Positions 46,433 to 56,301 are shown, numbered from the stretch's first letter. The stretch: 64,000 nucleotides of DNA from Flavobacterium weaverense (GCF_003688495.1 NZ_REFH01000009.1:186001-250000), one strand, 5' to 3'. The notes: generated by a model not told the origin, from the sequence alone. Made by a program: numbers and translations.

Positions 46433-47170
46433 ATGAACTCGTACTACATACACGATGGAACTGAAAGCGCAGGACCATTTGATATCGCACAATTAAAAGC
46501 CAAGTTAATTACTAAATCGACTCCGGTTTGGTGCGCAGGAATGGACGACTGGAAGTATGCAGGCGATGTTGTAGAATTACAAAATCTTTTCGTTGTAACT
46601 CCTCCACCCATCAAGATCTTTCCACTAGTCACAAAACAAGAGGTAGAGGCTGATATTGAGCCGGAAGAAGAGATATCAGATTCTAAAATACTAGGGATTG
46701 ATAGCACTCTTTTTTATGTACTTTCTGGACTTTTAGTACTGATTGTCGTAACTACAATTTTTAGCTTTTTTCAAAATCAACGAAGCGCCGAATTAGAACA
46801 ACGAAACAACGCCACAGAAAAAGAAAATCTACAAGTTCAATTAGAGCAAAAAAGAGTTGAAAAAGAAAAAAAGCAAGTCATTGAGCAGGAAAAAATAGAA
46901 TTTGAACGCGTTTTAAAAGAGCGTAAAATATCGCTAAATAGCCGCCTGGTAGAAGTTCAACAAAAACTTTTTGTAGCGGTAAGTGGTTTAGATCAAGCTA
47001 AGGACCGATTAGCAAAAGCGCAAGATTTTCAATTTTTAAGATCAGAAAACGAAAGAGAAAATGATATCAATAAAAGCCAACAAGAAATCGATACTTTAAA
47101 CAGTGAGATAATTGAGTTGAAAAAAGAAATGGATCATATTTACTTAGAATTAGAAAAAATCAAAGTCTAG
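46433..47170 (+). CDS. GYF_2-domain membrane protein with coiled coil
   Basis: A 245-residue protein. The frame opens upstream at a TTG, but the ATG at 46433 (MNSYYIHDGTESAGPFDIAQLK) is the natural start. Residues 1-55 form a GYF_2 (DUF4339) domain. Residues 60-85 are acidic and polar. One transmembrane helix lies near 88-110 (LFYVLSGLLVLIVVTTIF), and a long Glu/Lys-rich coiled coil fills the rest. GYF_2 domains are thought to bind partner proteins; no specific function is known. Confidence 0.82.
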   Translation: MNSYYIHDGTESAGPFDIAQLKAKLITKSTPVWCAGMDDWKYAGDVVELQNLFVVTPPPIKIFPLVTKQEVEADIEPEEEISDSKILGIDSTLFYVLSGLLVLIVVTTIFSFFQNQRSAELEQRNNATEKENLQVQLEQKRVEKEKKQVIEQEKIEFERVLKERKISLNSRLVEVQQKLFVAVSGLDQAKDRLAKAQDFQFLRSENERENDINKSQQEIDTLNSEIIELKKEMDHIYLELEKIKV

Positions 47171-47342
47171 CTGATATTAGAATAATGTTTTTTTTTACCA
47201 TGTAAGACATTTAAGTTTTTAGTAGCGCTGATTTAAAGTGAAATAAATATTTTAAATTATAAGATTTGAATATTACAGTAAAATGAATGCGTGTGAGCTG
47301 CTTATTATAAAAAAAACAATGTATGAAATAATTTCGTAATTG

Positions 47343-48197
47343 TTATTTCAATTGCGAAACAAAAATTAAAATAATAGCTAACAAAGCTAGACTAAGACCA
47401 GCATAATTCATTTTGGTTAATTTCTCTTTGAATACGAGAACTCCAATCAAACTCCCTATAATAATGACACCCATGTTCATTCCTGCAAATACAGTGGAAG
47501 GATTTTCTGCGAATGCTTGGTGTGCTTTTAAATAGAAAAGAATATTTCCGAAATTGAAAGCACCAACTAATCCACCAAAAGCTACATTTTTGAAATTTAG
47601 ATATATCTTCTTAGCAATCAATTCGTAAATAACCACAGCAATCATTATTAGCAATGCAATGCTAAAAACGACAAATAAAGAGGTTGTGTAAGGTAAAGTA
47701 GTGTATAATGCAATTTGTTTAAAAAGGATGTCAATCAAACCAAAACCAAATAGAACAACCGCTGGATAAATCCATTTGTTTTTAGTGTTTTCTGAAGGCT
47801 TTGCGAGAATAAGTAAAATTGCAGGCAATCCAATTAAAAATGCTGTAATCTTCAACGTATTGAAGTCCTCTTTAAAAATGAACCAAGCCGCTAGAATAGG
47901 AATAAAAAGAGAAAGCCGCTGTGCAGCATCTGTTTTTACAATTCCCATATGCTTAATTGATGCCGCCAAAAACAAGAATACAGAAGGCAATAATAATCCA
48001 ATGACAATATATAAACTCCAAGGCGGGTCGTTTCCTACTGCACTCAAATTAGGACTAAAAAAGAAATAGCAGAGTATTAAAGCGAATAGATAATTTGCAG
48101 CGACAATTTGGGAATTATTGACATTGTATTTTCGAGAAACTTTAAAAATCACACCGACAGTAACACTGCAAATAATACTTAAAATAAGAAAAAGCAT
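47343..48197 (-). CDS. EamA/DMT-family transporter
   Basis: A 284-residue inner-membrane protein with about ten short hydrophobic helices, arranged as two EamA repeats (about 1-135 and 145-284). The second repeat ends GVIIIGSLIGVLVFKEKLTKMNYAGL, a typical EamA pattern. Substrates of such carriers are small metabolites and often unknown. It stands alone, with the tandem repeat array upstream of it. Confidence 0.88.
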   Translation of the reverse strand: MLFLILSIICSVTVGVIFKVSRKYNVNNSQIVAANYLFALILCYFFFSPNLSAVGNDPPWSLYIVIGLLLPSVFLFLAASIKHMGIVKTDAAQRLSLFIPILAAWFIFKEDFNTLKITAFLIGLPAILLILAKPSENTKNKWIYPAVVLFGFGLIDILFKQIALYTTLPYTTSLFVVFSIALLIMIAVVIYELIAKKIYLNFKNVAFGGLVGAFNFGNILFYLKAHQAFAENPSTVFAGMNMGVIIIGSLIGVLVFKEKLTKMNYAGLSLALLAIILIFVSQLK

Positions 48198-48306
48198 AAA
48201 ATAAATTTAATGCGCAAAATTACTGTTTATTGTTTGATGAGGAGTTTATTTCTTCAATTAAACTATACCAAGTTCTACTTCTAACTTTTAGGATAAAGTA
48301 TATTAA

Positions 48307-49190
48307 AAATTCCGCCACAGATTTCACAGATTTTCACAGATTAAAATCAATTTAGTTCTGTAAACCTATGGCCAATAAATAGAATTTACGTCAATAATTG
48401 ACAATGTAAGAACGTAAAACAAATTATTTACTTTCAATGCTAAAATTTCACCATAGATTTCAGAGATTTGCACTAATTAAAATCATTTTAATTCTTTTAA
48501 TCTGTGGCTAATTAATAGAATTTACGGAAATAATTGACAATGTAAGAACGTAAAACAAATTATTTACTTTCAATGCTAAAATTTCACCATAGATTTCAGA
48601 GATTTGCACTAATTAAAATCATTTTAATTCTTTTAATCTGTGGCTAATTAATAGAATTTACGGAAATAATTGACAATGTAAGAACGCAAAACAAATTATT
48701 TACTTTTAATCCTAAAATTTCACCACAAATTTCACAGATTTTCACAAATTAAAATCATTTTAATTCTTTTAATCTGTGGCTAATTAATAGAATTTACGGA
48801 GATAATTAACAAAGTATGAGCGCAAAACAAATTATTTACTTTCAGTGCGAGAAGTTAGCCACAGATTTCACAGATTTTCACAGATTAAAATCATTTTAGT
48901 TCTATTACTCTCTGGCTAAATAAAAGAATTTGATTAGATAAAAAATTACGAATAAAAATAAATTAACATATTGATTATAAATAATTTAAGAACAAATTTC
49001 ACTGATTTACACAAAATTAAATCAATTTAATTCTTTTAATCTGTAGCTAATAAATAGAATTTACGGAAATAATTGACAAAGTAAGAACGCTAAACAAATT
49101 ATTTACTTTCACTGCGAGAAGGTAGCCACAGATTTCACAGATTTTCACAGATTAAAATCAATTTTGTTCAATTGATCTACGGCTAAAAAA
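48307..49190. repeat. 136-base tandem repeat array, about seven copies
   Basis: Units start near 48307, 48443, 48579, 48715, 48851, 48985 and 49118. The first five are spaced exactly 136 bases; the fifth-to-sixth interval is about 131. A unit begins with CCACAGATTTCACAGATTTTC, then AATTAAAATCATTTTAATTC, TTTAATCTGTGGCTAATTAA, AGAATTTACGGAAATAATTG, and ends ACAAATTATTTACTTTCA. Units 2 and 3 are nearly identical, while unit 5 is diverged in its second half. The whole gap between the EamA and YdjM-like genes (48198-49270) has no gene. Confidence 0.85.
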
Positions 49191-49270
49191 AGAAAAGTTA
49201 AGTAAGCGCATTTATCAACATTTACATCACTACAATTGGGAACTTGATTGATAAGACTTACTTTCGCAGT

Positions 49271-50266
49271 ATGGATTCTTTTACTCAAATCGTTCTAGGA
49301 ATTGCCGTTGCAGAATTTTGCGCTGGCAAGCAACTTAAAAACAAAACCTTTTTATACGGTGCGATCTTAGGAACACTGCCAGATTTAGATGTTTTGGTTG
49401 GACTATTCTTAAATCCGGTAGATGCAGTTCTCATTCACCGCGGCATTAGTCATTCCCTCTTTCTATTTGTTCTGGTCAGTCCGTTCTTTGGTTGGTTAAT
49501 TTCAAAGATTGAAAAAGGAAAAATAAGTTTTTTCACAGCCACAAACATGGCTTTTTGGGGATTATTCACACACGTTTTGCTGGATATGTTTACTTCTTGG
49601 GGAACCCAAATCCTATGGCCGCTCGAACAACGATTTGCTTTAAAAACCATCTTTGTAATAGATCCTTTGTACACGATTCCACTATTAATTTCATTGATAT
49701 ATTTGTGGAAAACGAAACGTACAATTCTTCGTTATAAATACATCAAAAGAGGATTACTAATTAGTAGTTCCTATCTGCTATTATCTTGCTTTATAAAGTT
49801 ATACGCTTTGTCTCAATTCGAAAAAGCATTAAAAAATCAAGAAATTCAATATTCAGAAATAATTGTAAAACCAACTGCTTTCAACTTGATTTTATGGAAT
49901 GCGAACGTAGCAACTGATGATAATTATTTACTGAGTGATTATTCCCTTTTTGATACTCAGGCTATTTCATTTACTGCTTACAGCAAAAATAAAACTTTAG
50001 AAAAGCAGTTAAAAGGGAATTCTGATTTTGAGAAACTCAAACAAGCCAGCGAAGGTTGGTATATTATTTCGCAAAAAGACGAAAGCTTATACTTTAATGA
50101 TCTACGCTTCGGTTTATTGAATGACAATCCAACCAACCCACAATTTGCTTTTAGTTACCAGTTTGTTCAAAACAACTCTGAATTAAAAGCTATCGAAGTT
50201 CCTAAAAGCAAGCGCGATGGAAAGAGATTACTACAAAAGATATTCACTCGCTTAAAAGGGAATTAA
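49271..50266 (+). CDS. YdjM-family membrane-bound metal-dependent hydrolase
   Basis: A 331-residue integral membrane protein of the YdjM/DUF457 family. The frame opens at a TTG (49244), but the ATG at 49271 (MDSFTQIVLGIAVAEF) is preferred. Likely metal-binding motifs are GTLPDLDVL, IHRGISHS, and HVLLDMFTSWG, followed by several helices (about 5-180). The C-terminal 130 residues form a soluble domain. The reaction is unknown. The start lies about 80 bases after the repeat array. Confidence 0.82.
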   Translation: MDSFTQIVLGIAVAEFCAGKQLKNKTFLYGAILGTLPDLDVLVGLFLNPVDAVLIHRGISHSLFLFVLVSPFFGWLISKIEKGKISFFTATNMAFWGLFTHVLLDMFTSWGTQILWPLEQRFALKTIFVIDPLYTIPLLISLIYLWKTKRTILRYKYIKRGLLISSSYLLLSCFIKLYALSQFEKALKNQEIQYSEIIVKPTAFNLILWNANVATDDNYLLSDYSLFDTQAISFTAYSKNKTLEKQLKGNSDFEKLKQASEGWYIISQKDESLYFNDLRFGLLNDNPTNPQFAFSYQFVQNNSELKAIEVPKSKRDGKRLLQKIFTRLKGN

Positions 50267-50316
50267 TTTTAAGAAAAAATATCTATTGATTTATGTATAA
50301 AAAAGTAATTGCGCAA

Positions 50317-50922
50317 TTAATCGCTTTTCAACCAACCCGTAATACTCATTCTGGTATTTTGTGTGACTAGAACTTCGTGAACTAATTCATCACTTTTAAA
50401 GAAAACAGTTTTACCTTGTGTTGGCGCTATTTTTTGATTGTTATCTATTTGATGAATAAGGAGTTCGCCACCATCACTTTCTTTCCAATCAGCATTCAAA
50501 TAACTAATCATAGAGTATTTTCTGCTCGGATTACTTTTAAACTGATCGAGATGCTTTAAATAGAAATCACCCGATTCATATAAGGAATAATGAAATTCAT
50601 AGCTTGTAATTCCGGCGTAGCAACTTCGGTTGAGATATAAAATAAATTCTTCTATTTGGGCAAAGAATTCATTTTCAAAGGCGTTATTGTGTTTTTTATC
50701 CAACCAATAAATAGAATCACTCCGAATCGCTCCATCGTAAGAGACCTTTTCGGCATTTCCTATTCCTGCTTCTACCAATAAACTTTTAGTGTTGAGAGCA
50801 ATTAAATTTAGCTTTAAGTTATTCGCCAAAGTATTACTCAAGAAATGCTCCGATATACCTACTTTATTTTCAATATAAGTGGCTATCAAAGTCTCGAAAT
50901 TATTTTCCATGTCAATTTTCAT
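50317..50922 (-). CDS. 2-oxoglutarate/Fe(II) oxygenase
   Basis: A 201-residue double-stranded beta-helix dioxygenase of the prolyl 4-hydroxylase type. The iron triad is His-x-Asp in GDFYLKHLDQF and the distal His in SDELVHEVL, and the 2-oxoglutarate Arg is in NTRMSITGWLKS. Start may be 50922 or the ATG 4 codons later. Such enzymes hydroxylate protein side chains or small molecules. Neighbours give no substrate clue. Confidence 0.85.
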   Translation of the reverse strand: MKIDMENNFETLIATYIENKVGISEHFLSNTLANNLKLNLIALNTKSLLVEAGIGNAEKVSYDGAIRSDSIYWLDKKHNNAFENEFFAQIEEFILYLNRSCYAGITSYEFHYSLYESGDFYLKHLDQFKSNPSRKYSMISYLNADWKESDGGELLIHQIDNNQKIAPTQGKTVFFKSDELVHEVLVTQNTRMSITGWLKSD

Positions 50923-51004
50923 TGACTGCTTAGACCGCCAACGAGCAAAAGTAGAATAAAAAAAAATAGCATTACTTTATTGTGAAATAAATATTACACG
51001 ACTG

Positions 51005-51360
51005 AAGAAAAAAAATTTCACACGAATTTCACGAATTATCACTAATTAAAATAATTATGAAATAAATTTAAAATGAATTCTACTGATGATAAAACCACTA
51101 TTAAATTTCAATTAAAAAATTTGCGCAATTTGCGTAATTTGTGGTTTTCTTTAATTTTTTTCGCCACGAATTCCACAGATTATCACTAATTACAACTGTT
51201 ATGTCAAAAATTAATATTAATCATCACACGAGTGGGAATTAGTGAAATTTTTCAAATTAAAATATTCGTGCACATTCGTGTAATTCGTGTCTACCTTTTT
51301 TTTGAAAAAACTATCTATTATTGCCGTCTTACAACCTCGTACAATTCGTGTCTAACTTCT
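51005..51360. repeat. CACGAATT-type dispersed intergenic repeats
   Basis: Several related segments lie behind the AAA ATPase gene: TTTCACACGAATTTCACGAA near 51017, CACGAATTCCACAGATTATC near 51166, and ATTCGTGCACATTCGTGTAA near 51265. They share the spacing of the ACAGATTTTCACAGATTA core of the 48.3-49.2 kb array, but do not form regular tandem units. The interval 50923-51378 contains no gene. Confidence 0.6.
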
Positions 51361-51378
51361 ACTAAAAATCGCATAAAA

Positions 51379-51410
51379 AAAAGGGTTTAGAAATAAATCT
51401 AAACCCTTTT
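51379..51410 (-). terminator. Rho-independent terminator after the AAA ATPase gene
   Basis: AAAAGGGTTTAG pairs with CTAAACCCTTTT around an eight-base loop; on the reverse strand it is followed by a T run. Confidence 0.85.
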
Positions 51411-51414
51411 TACT

Positions 51415-52878
51415 TTATAATTTACTGATAAAACTACCGTAAATATCCTTAAACTGATACCCTTCTGAGAAGCGGTCTTTACTCAATTTTTTATATTCAA
51501 CCAAAGCCCATAAAATAAACTCCTTCATGAAGAATTTATCTTCATTAGCTAGTTGCGGTTGGTATTTCTTGATTAAAACTTCAAGTGGAACAATACTTCC
51601 CAAAATTCTTTGGTATTCAGCATCCGTACAATCATCTAGTAATTCAAAACCACTTTCGGCAAAAAACCATTCTATAATATCTGTGTACGCAGTTTTTTGG
51701 TCCTCTTTCTCCAGTTTCTCAATTTTTGGAAAATAAGCAGGGAAAAAAGTATGAATCGCATCACCTAGTAAGTGTTGCGCCACTACCGCAGCACCCTCCT
51801 GCTCTCCTTCATAAACTAATTCTACTTTACCAGTAATCGAAGGAATTATTCCCATAAAATCTGACAAACGAACCGTAGTTTTACCATCACCAGATTTTAA
51901 AGCTCTTCTTTCGGCAGTACTTAATAAATTCTCAAAAGCCGTAATACTCAAACGAGCACTAATTCCGCTTTTATTGTCTATATATTCGCTTTCTCTCGCT
52001 TCAAAACTAACTTGCTCCAGTAAATCTCTAGCTAACGAAGGAACGTATACCATATCGTTCTGTAACGCATCTAACTTTGCTTCCTGCTCCGTAATCTTTC
52101 TTGCAATTTTAATTGTATCTGGATAATGCGTCAAGATTTGGGAACCTATTCTGTCTTTCAATGGCGTTACAATACTTCCTCTATTAGTATAATCTTCGGG
52201 ATTCGCTGTAAACACAAACTGCATGTCCAGTGGCATTCTTAATTTAAAACCTCTAATTTGGATATCACCTTCTTGCAAAATATTAAATAATGCTACTTGG
52301 ATTCTGGCTTGTAAATCGGGTAATTCATTGATTACAAAAATACAGCGATTCGCTCTCGGAATCATACCAAAGTGAATCACACGATCATCCGCATACGAAA
52401 GTTTTAAATTAGCCGCTTTAATAGGATCGACATCGCCTATTAAATCTGCAACAGTAACATCTGGCGTAGCTAGTTTTTCAAAGAAACGATCACTTCTATG
52501 CAACCACGAAATTGGCGTTTCATCTCCTTTGCTTTCAATTAAATCTTTCGCAAAACGCGAAATCGGTTTCAACGGGTCATCATTGATCTCAGAACCTTCG
52601 ACATAAGGGATATATTCATCCAATAATTCGATCATCTTACGTGCTAATCTCGTTTTAGCTTGACCACGAAGACCTAATAAGTTAATATTATGACGTGACA
52701 AAATCGCTCGCTCCAACTCTGGAATAACAGTATTCTCAAAACCGTGAACTCCTTCAAAAGTAGTTTGTCCAGCTTTAATCTTCTCTCTCAAATTCGAACG
52801 CAATTCATCTTTGATGCTTTTGCTTTCGTAACCTGATTTTTTTAATTCCCCGAGTGTTTTTATATTTTCTATTTTCAT
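51415..52878 (-). CDS. MoxR/ChlI-like AAA ATPase
   Basis: A 487-residue ATPase. The frame reaches 52899, but the ATG at 52878 (MKIENIKTLGELKKSG) fits a Bacteroidetes family start. Walker A is LLGLRGQAKTRLAR, the GxxGxAKT type common in MoxR proteins. The Walker B region reads CIFVINELPDL, with Asn where Asp is usual. Sensor 1 is FVFTANPEDYTNRGSIV and the arginine finger region is PLKDRIGSQILTHYPD. It acts on partner proteins carrying a VWA domain; the partner gene is immediately upstream (53140-54258), with a 261-base gap. The work of this pair in flavobacteria is not known. Confidence 0.85.
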   Translation of the reverse strand: MKIENIKTLGELKKSGYESKSIKDELRSNLREKIKAGQTTFEGVHGFENTVIPELERAILSRHNINLLGLRGQAKTRLARKMIELLDEYIPYVEGSEINDDPLKPISRFAKDLIESKGDETPISWLHRSDRFFEKLATPDVTVADLIGDVDPIKAANLKLSYADDRVIHFGMIPRANRCIFVINELPDLQARIQVALFNILQEGDIQIRGFKLRMPLDMQFVFTANPEDYTNRGSIVTPLKDRIGSQILTHYPDTIKIARKITEQEAKLDALQNDMVYVPSLARDLLEQVSFEARESEYIDNKSGISARLSITAFENLLSTAERRALKSGDGKTTVRLSDFMGIIPSITGKVELVYEGEQEGAAVVAQHLLGDAIHTFFPAYFPKIEKLEKEDQKTAYTDIIEWFFAESGFELLDDCTDAEYQRILGSIVPLEVLIKKYQPQLANEDKFFMKEFILWALVEYKKLSKDRFSEGYQFKDIYGSFISKL

Positions 52879-52887
52879 GTTTGTTTT

Positions 52888-52930
52888 TTTTAACCACAAG
52901 GTTCACAAAGTTTTTCCGCTAAGTTCACCA
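52888..52930. repeat. ACCACAAGGTTCACAAAG intergenic repeat
   Basis: ACCACAAGGTTCACAAAG and CCGCTAAGTTCACCAAGA form a short internal repeat. A related piece, CCGCGAAGACGCTAAGGC, lies at 26474 upstream of kdsB. These are of the kind widely scattered in Bacteroidetes genomes. Confidence 0.45.
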
Positions 52931-52978
52931 AGATTAATTTTTATATTTTTTAACTGCTATTCTCTAAATATATTTTTA

Positions 52979-53139
52979 CTAATTACTACTTTCTTTCATC
53001 TTTCCTCTTTGCTCTCGTAGTCTTTCTTCTTTACTCTTTCTTCCACTGACCACTGACCACTTCCTTCTTTCCACTTCCTTCTTTCCTCTTTCCTCTTCCT
53101 TCTTTCCTCTCTACTCAACTGACCACTGCCTTCTGAACA
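52979..53139. repeat. Purine/pyrimidine tract with CACTGACCACT repeats
   Basis: About 160 bases are nearly all pyrimidine on the forward strand, with repeated CTTCCTTCTTTCCTCTTT units and CACTGACCACTGACCACTTC. It lies between the VWA gene and the AAA gene. A related CACTGATCA tract is at 8440-8532. On the transcribed strand it gives a long purine-rich stretch in the mRNA. Confidence 0.6.
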
Positions 53140-54258
53140 CTATTTTATCCTCTTCTTCCTATTCGTCTCATAATCTTCAAAAATCATTTCGCCCAGTCCT
53201 TTTAGTCCAGTATAAAATGCTTTCCCTTGATTCGCTTCCGTAAAATGGTTCACAAACTTTTGCAAATAGGGATCATTCGCAATCATAAACGTAGTAATAG
53301 GAATATGCAATTTTCTGGCTTGTTGCGCTTGATTGTAGCATTTATCTACAATATATTCATCCAGACCGTTGCTATTCATATAATAAGAACCATCTTTCTC
53401 TCTTACGCAACTTGGTTTACCATCGGTGATCATGAAAATTTGCTTGTTGGTGTTTCTTTTGCGGCGCAAAATATCCATAGCCAACTGTAATCCAGCAACC
53501 GTGTTGGTGTGATACGGACCAACTTTTAAATACGGTAAATCGCTAATTTGAATCGTCCATGCATCATTCCCAAAAACTAAAATATCTAAAGTATCTTTTG
53601 GATAACGCGTAGTAATCAGTTCAGCAAGCGCCATCGCTACTTTTTTAGCAGGTGTGATTCGATCCTCACCGTACAAAATCATACTGTGGCTAATATCAAT
53701 CATCAACACCGTACTCATTTGGGATTTAAACTGCGTTTCTTCGACAACCAAATCATTTTCGGTTAGCATAAAGTCCTCAACACCATTATTGATTTGGGCA
53801 TTACGCAAACTTTCCGTCAACGAAATTCGTTCCAGTCCATCTCCAAAATGAAACTCCCGAAACTCGCCGGTATGCTCGTCTCCACTTCCTGCGTGTTTCG
53901 TTTTATGATTCCCACTTCCAGAACGTTTCAAGTTGCCAAAAATAGTATCCAAAGCCTGCTGTCTTATCGCACGTTCCGTCTTGGCAGTAATCCCAGTCCC
54001 CGACGTTCCGTCCTCTTTAAGTTCATCACGGATATATCCTTTTTTCCTTAAATCCTCGATAAAATCATCAATAGTATACTGTTCATCGGTAAGTTTATAT
54101 TCCTTGTCTAATTCCCGCAACCAGTCGATCGCCTCATCAAAATCTCCCGAAGTATGCGTAATCAACTCCTTGAAAATCCCAAAGAGTTTATCAAACGGGG
54201 ACTGAAATGGCGCTTCATATTGCTTGAAAAAGAAACCTTTTTTATTTACATTTTCCAT
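53140..54258 (-). CDS. VWA-domain protein, partner of the MoxR-like ATPase
   Basis: A 372-residue protein. The N-terminal half (about 1-170) is helical and polar, with a Gly/Ser/His-rich linker near residues 112-128. The VWA domain runs about 180-372 and has the metal-binding MIDAS site DISHS in VLMIDISHSMILYGEDR, plus the later Thr/Asp positions MITDGKPSC. No signal peptide or helix is seen, so it acts in the cytoplasm. MoxR-VWA pairs act as chaperone-like modules that insert metals or remodel enzymes. It is transcribed first, upstream of the ATPase. Confidence 0.88.
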   Translation of the reverse strand: MENVNKKGFFFKQYEAPFQSPFDKLFGIFKELITHTSGDFDEAIDWLRELDKEYKLTDEQYTIDDFIEDLRKKGYIRDELKEDGTSGTGITAKTERAIRQQALDTIFGNLKRSGSGNHKTKHAGSGDEHTGEFREFHFGDGLERISLTESLRNAQINNGVEDFMLTENDLVVEETQFKSQMSTVLMIDISHSMILYGEDRITPAKKVAMALAELITTRYPKDTLDILVFGNDAWTIQISDLPYLKVGPYHTNTVAGLQLAMDILRRKRNTNKQIFMITDGKPSCVREKDGSYYMNSNGLDEYIVDKCYNQAQQARKLHIPITTFMIANDPYLQKFVNHFTEANQGKAFYTGLKGLGEMIFEDYETNRKKRIK

Positions 54259-54352
54259 AGACTTTAAAATTACATCATTTTGCAGCGTCCTTCAAACGAA
54301 CGTTTACTAATTTTTAGTTAAATGCGGTTTTAGACTACTTTTTTGATAATAA

Positions 54353-54452
54353 TTTGGGCGTGTCCGCACTTCCACTAAAGTTTCAGCGCGGTCGTGCTAT
54401 ACGTTTCAATCTCCCTGAAAAACGGGAGGGTTTCTACTACTATCACTCACGC
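54353..54452. repeat. Dispersed Flavobacterium-type intergenic repeat, copy 2
   Basis: A 100-base unit from TTTGGGCGTGTCCGC to CTACTATCACTCACGC, with a CTCCC/GGGAG hairpin inside. The ends match copy 1 at 36326-36436; the middle differs. The rest of the 54259-54656 gap has no gene. A possible -7 box (TATATTTG) is at 54516-54523. Confidence 0.7.
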
Positions 54453-54656
54453 GGAAATTGTGCTAAAAAGATGTTTATCTTTGACTTGATGAAATGAATT
54501 TGTAGGAAAATTTTATATATTTGGGTTTGATTCAATTATTATAGGTTCTTATCATAAAAACCTAAAATTGGTATTGCAGTGTAATTTTATCAGAACTAAA
54601 TACAAGTTATAAACTATCATAAAACCAGCAGCAGAAAGAGTAAATTAGTAACAAAA

Positions 54657-55868
54657 ATGACAGACTACTATAAAATATTAGAGATTTCAACAGATGCAAC
54701 CTCTGATGAAATAAAAAAAGCTTTCAGACGACTTGCGTTAAAATATCATCCTGATAAAAATAATGGAGATATAACCGCTGAAACGATGTTTAAAGAAATA
54801 GCGCAAGCCTATGAAACTCTTTCTGACACTATAAAAAAGAAAAATTATGATTTAAAATTTAAGCATAAAAGCAAGTCAAAAGATAATTCATATCAAGAAG
54901 AAACTGAACAAAAAAAAGAACCACTCACTCCTCAAACATTTCTAACTACTTTCAAAAAGTTAAGAAGAGAAATTGAATTAATTGGTAAGAAGAATATTAA
55001 CAAAAGAAACGTTTATGACAGAATTAACGAATTATTATGTGAAGAAAGTATAACTTTCTTAATAAATCATGGCGATTATAAAATTAATAAAGAAATCATT
55101 GGAGAAGTATTAGAATGTTCTAAAATCTTTGGCTACGAAAAACATCCTATTTATTCGTTTGTATATATAGAAAATATTAATCCTAAGCTTGCTAAATTAG
55201 CAGGAACTGATAATGAAACTATTCATAAAATTTATAGATATAATAAACGAAGTAAATTACTTAATTACTGGACTAATTATAAAGGTGTATTTTTTGTATT
55301 AATAATTATACTTACTGTTACTGCTACTGTTATAAATAATGACATAAACACATTGGACGATTCGCCTTCAAATAATTCTCCAACAAATGGCGACTTAAAT
55401 AATACATTTACTGAAAAAGAGGCAAAATTTGAAGTAACAGATGAACAGCAGTTCCAAAAGAAAAAAGATTCTTTAATTTTATTAGGTTGGCAGGAGCAAG
55501 ATATAAGTAATGGACAACTTTCACCTTGCTATAATTTCAAGCCCAAAAAAGGGAAAATTAATAATTATTTAGAAATTGTTGTTGGCGGAGGAACTGATGT
55601 TGCTGTAAAAGTTATGAACTTGAAAACCGAAAAATGTATTAGATATATATTTATTAATAGTAGTTCAAGCTATAAAATAAAAAATCTTCCAGAAGGTCAA
55701 TACTACTTGAAAATTGCTTACGGAAAAAATTGGATTTCAAAAATTGTTAATGATCAATGCATTGGTAAATTTATTAGAAATCCAATGTATGAAAAAGGAG
55801 AAGATATTCTAGACTATAATCGCCAACATCATTCAGACGGATATAGAGTACCAAGTTTTAAGTTATAA
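54657..55868 (+). CDS. J-domain protein with transmembrane helix and C-terminal domain
   Basis: A 403-residue class III DnaJ-type protein. The J domain is at residues 1-66 with the HPD tripeptide in [11 protein letters not shown], needed to stimulate Hsp70 ATPase. A charged linker and a helical part (about 67-200) follow, then one transmembrane helix (about 213-235, [17 protein letters not shown]). An Asn/Ser/Thr linker (235-260) leads to a C-terminal domain (about 265-403) I do not recognise. If the J domain is cytoplasmic, the C-terminal domain is periplasmic. It has no G/F or Cys-rich region, so it is not a general DnaJ. Specific target unknown. Confidence 0.85.
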   Translation: MTDYYKILEISTDATSDEIKKAFRRLALKYHPDKNNGDITAETMFKEIAQAYETLSDTIKKKNYDLKFKHKSKSKDNSYQEETEQKKEPLTPQTFLTTFKKLRREIELIGKKNINKRNVYDRINELLCEESITFLINHGDYKINKEIIGEVLECSKIFGYEKHPIYSFVYIENINPKLAKLAGTDNETIHKIYRYNKRSKLLNYWTNYKGVFFVLIIILTVTATVINNDINTLDDSPSNNSPTNGDLNNTFTEKEAKFEVTDEQQFQKKKDSLILLGWQEQDISNGQLSPCYNFKPKKGKINNYLEIVVGGGTDVAVKVMNLKTEKCIRYIFINSSSSYKIKNLPEGQYYLKIAYGKNWISKIVNDQCIGKFIRNPMYEKGEDILDYNRQHHSDGYRVPSFKL

Positions 55869-56301
55869 TTTGACGTAATTGCAACAGACGTAAACAATTC
55901 TTTTAATTCTGAAAATATTACGGAAGATTCATTTAATCTTTAACCATCGCAAAAAAAACTAATAATAACAGCAAAGAGTTCCGCAATTAGCTTGAAAAAC
56001 GAATAATTAATCTACTATTTAATCACCAAACGGAAAAAAGCTAAAACCAATTTATTGCCTTCGACACACTGGAATTATCTTAAAAATTTTTAATAAATTT
56101 TGAGAGGCTAATAAGACTCTTTTAATTTTCAAAATCCATATAAATACTTGTTAATCATCAACTATATTTATTTCATGATACTATCATGTGATACTATCAA
56201 AAAATCATTTTCTTCATCTCGTTAATAAATAAATATGTTTCATTTAAGATAATTTAAACAAAATTTTTGAATCTGATTTCCCAATAATAAAAGCTCACGC
56301 C
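55869..56301. other. Gene-free AT-rich interval
   Basis: No credible frame on either strand. A short direct repeat, GATACTATCATGTGATACTATC, is seen at 56176-56197. Nothing else stands out. Confidence 0.45.

Noticed and set aside
48307..49190. Possible CRISPR array
   Set aside because: The whole 136-base unit is repeated with no unique spacers between short repeats, and no cas gene is present.
51415..54258. AAA plus VWA pair as an anti-phage system
   Set aside because: No nuclease, protease or other effector gene is linked, and the surroundings are ordinary chromosomal genes; a chaperone role fits better.
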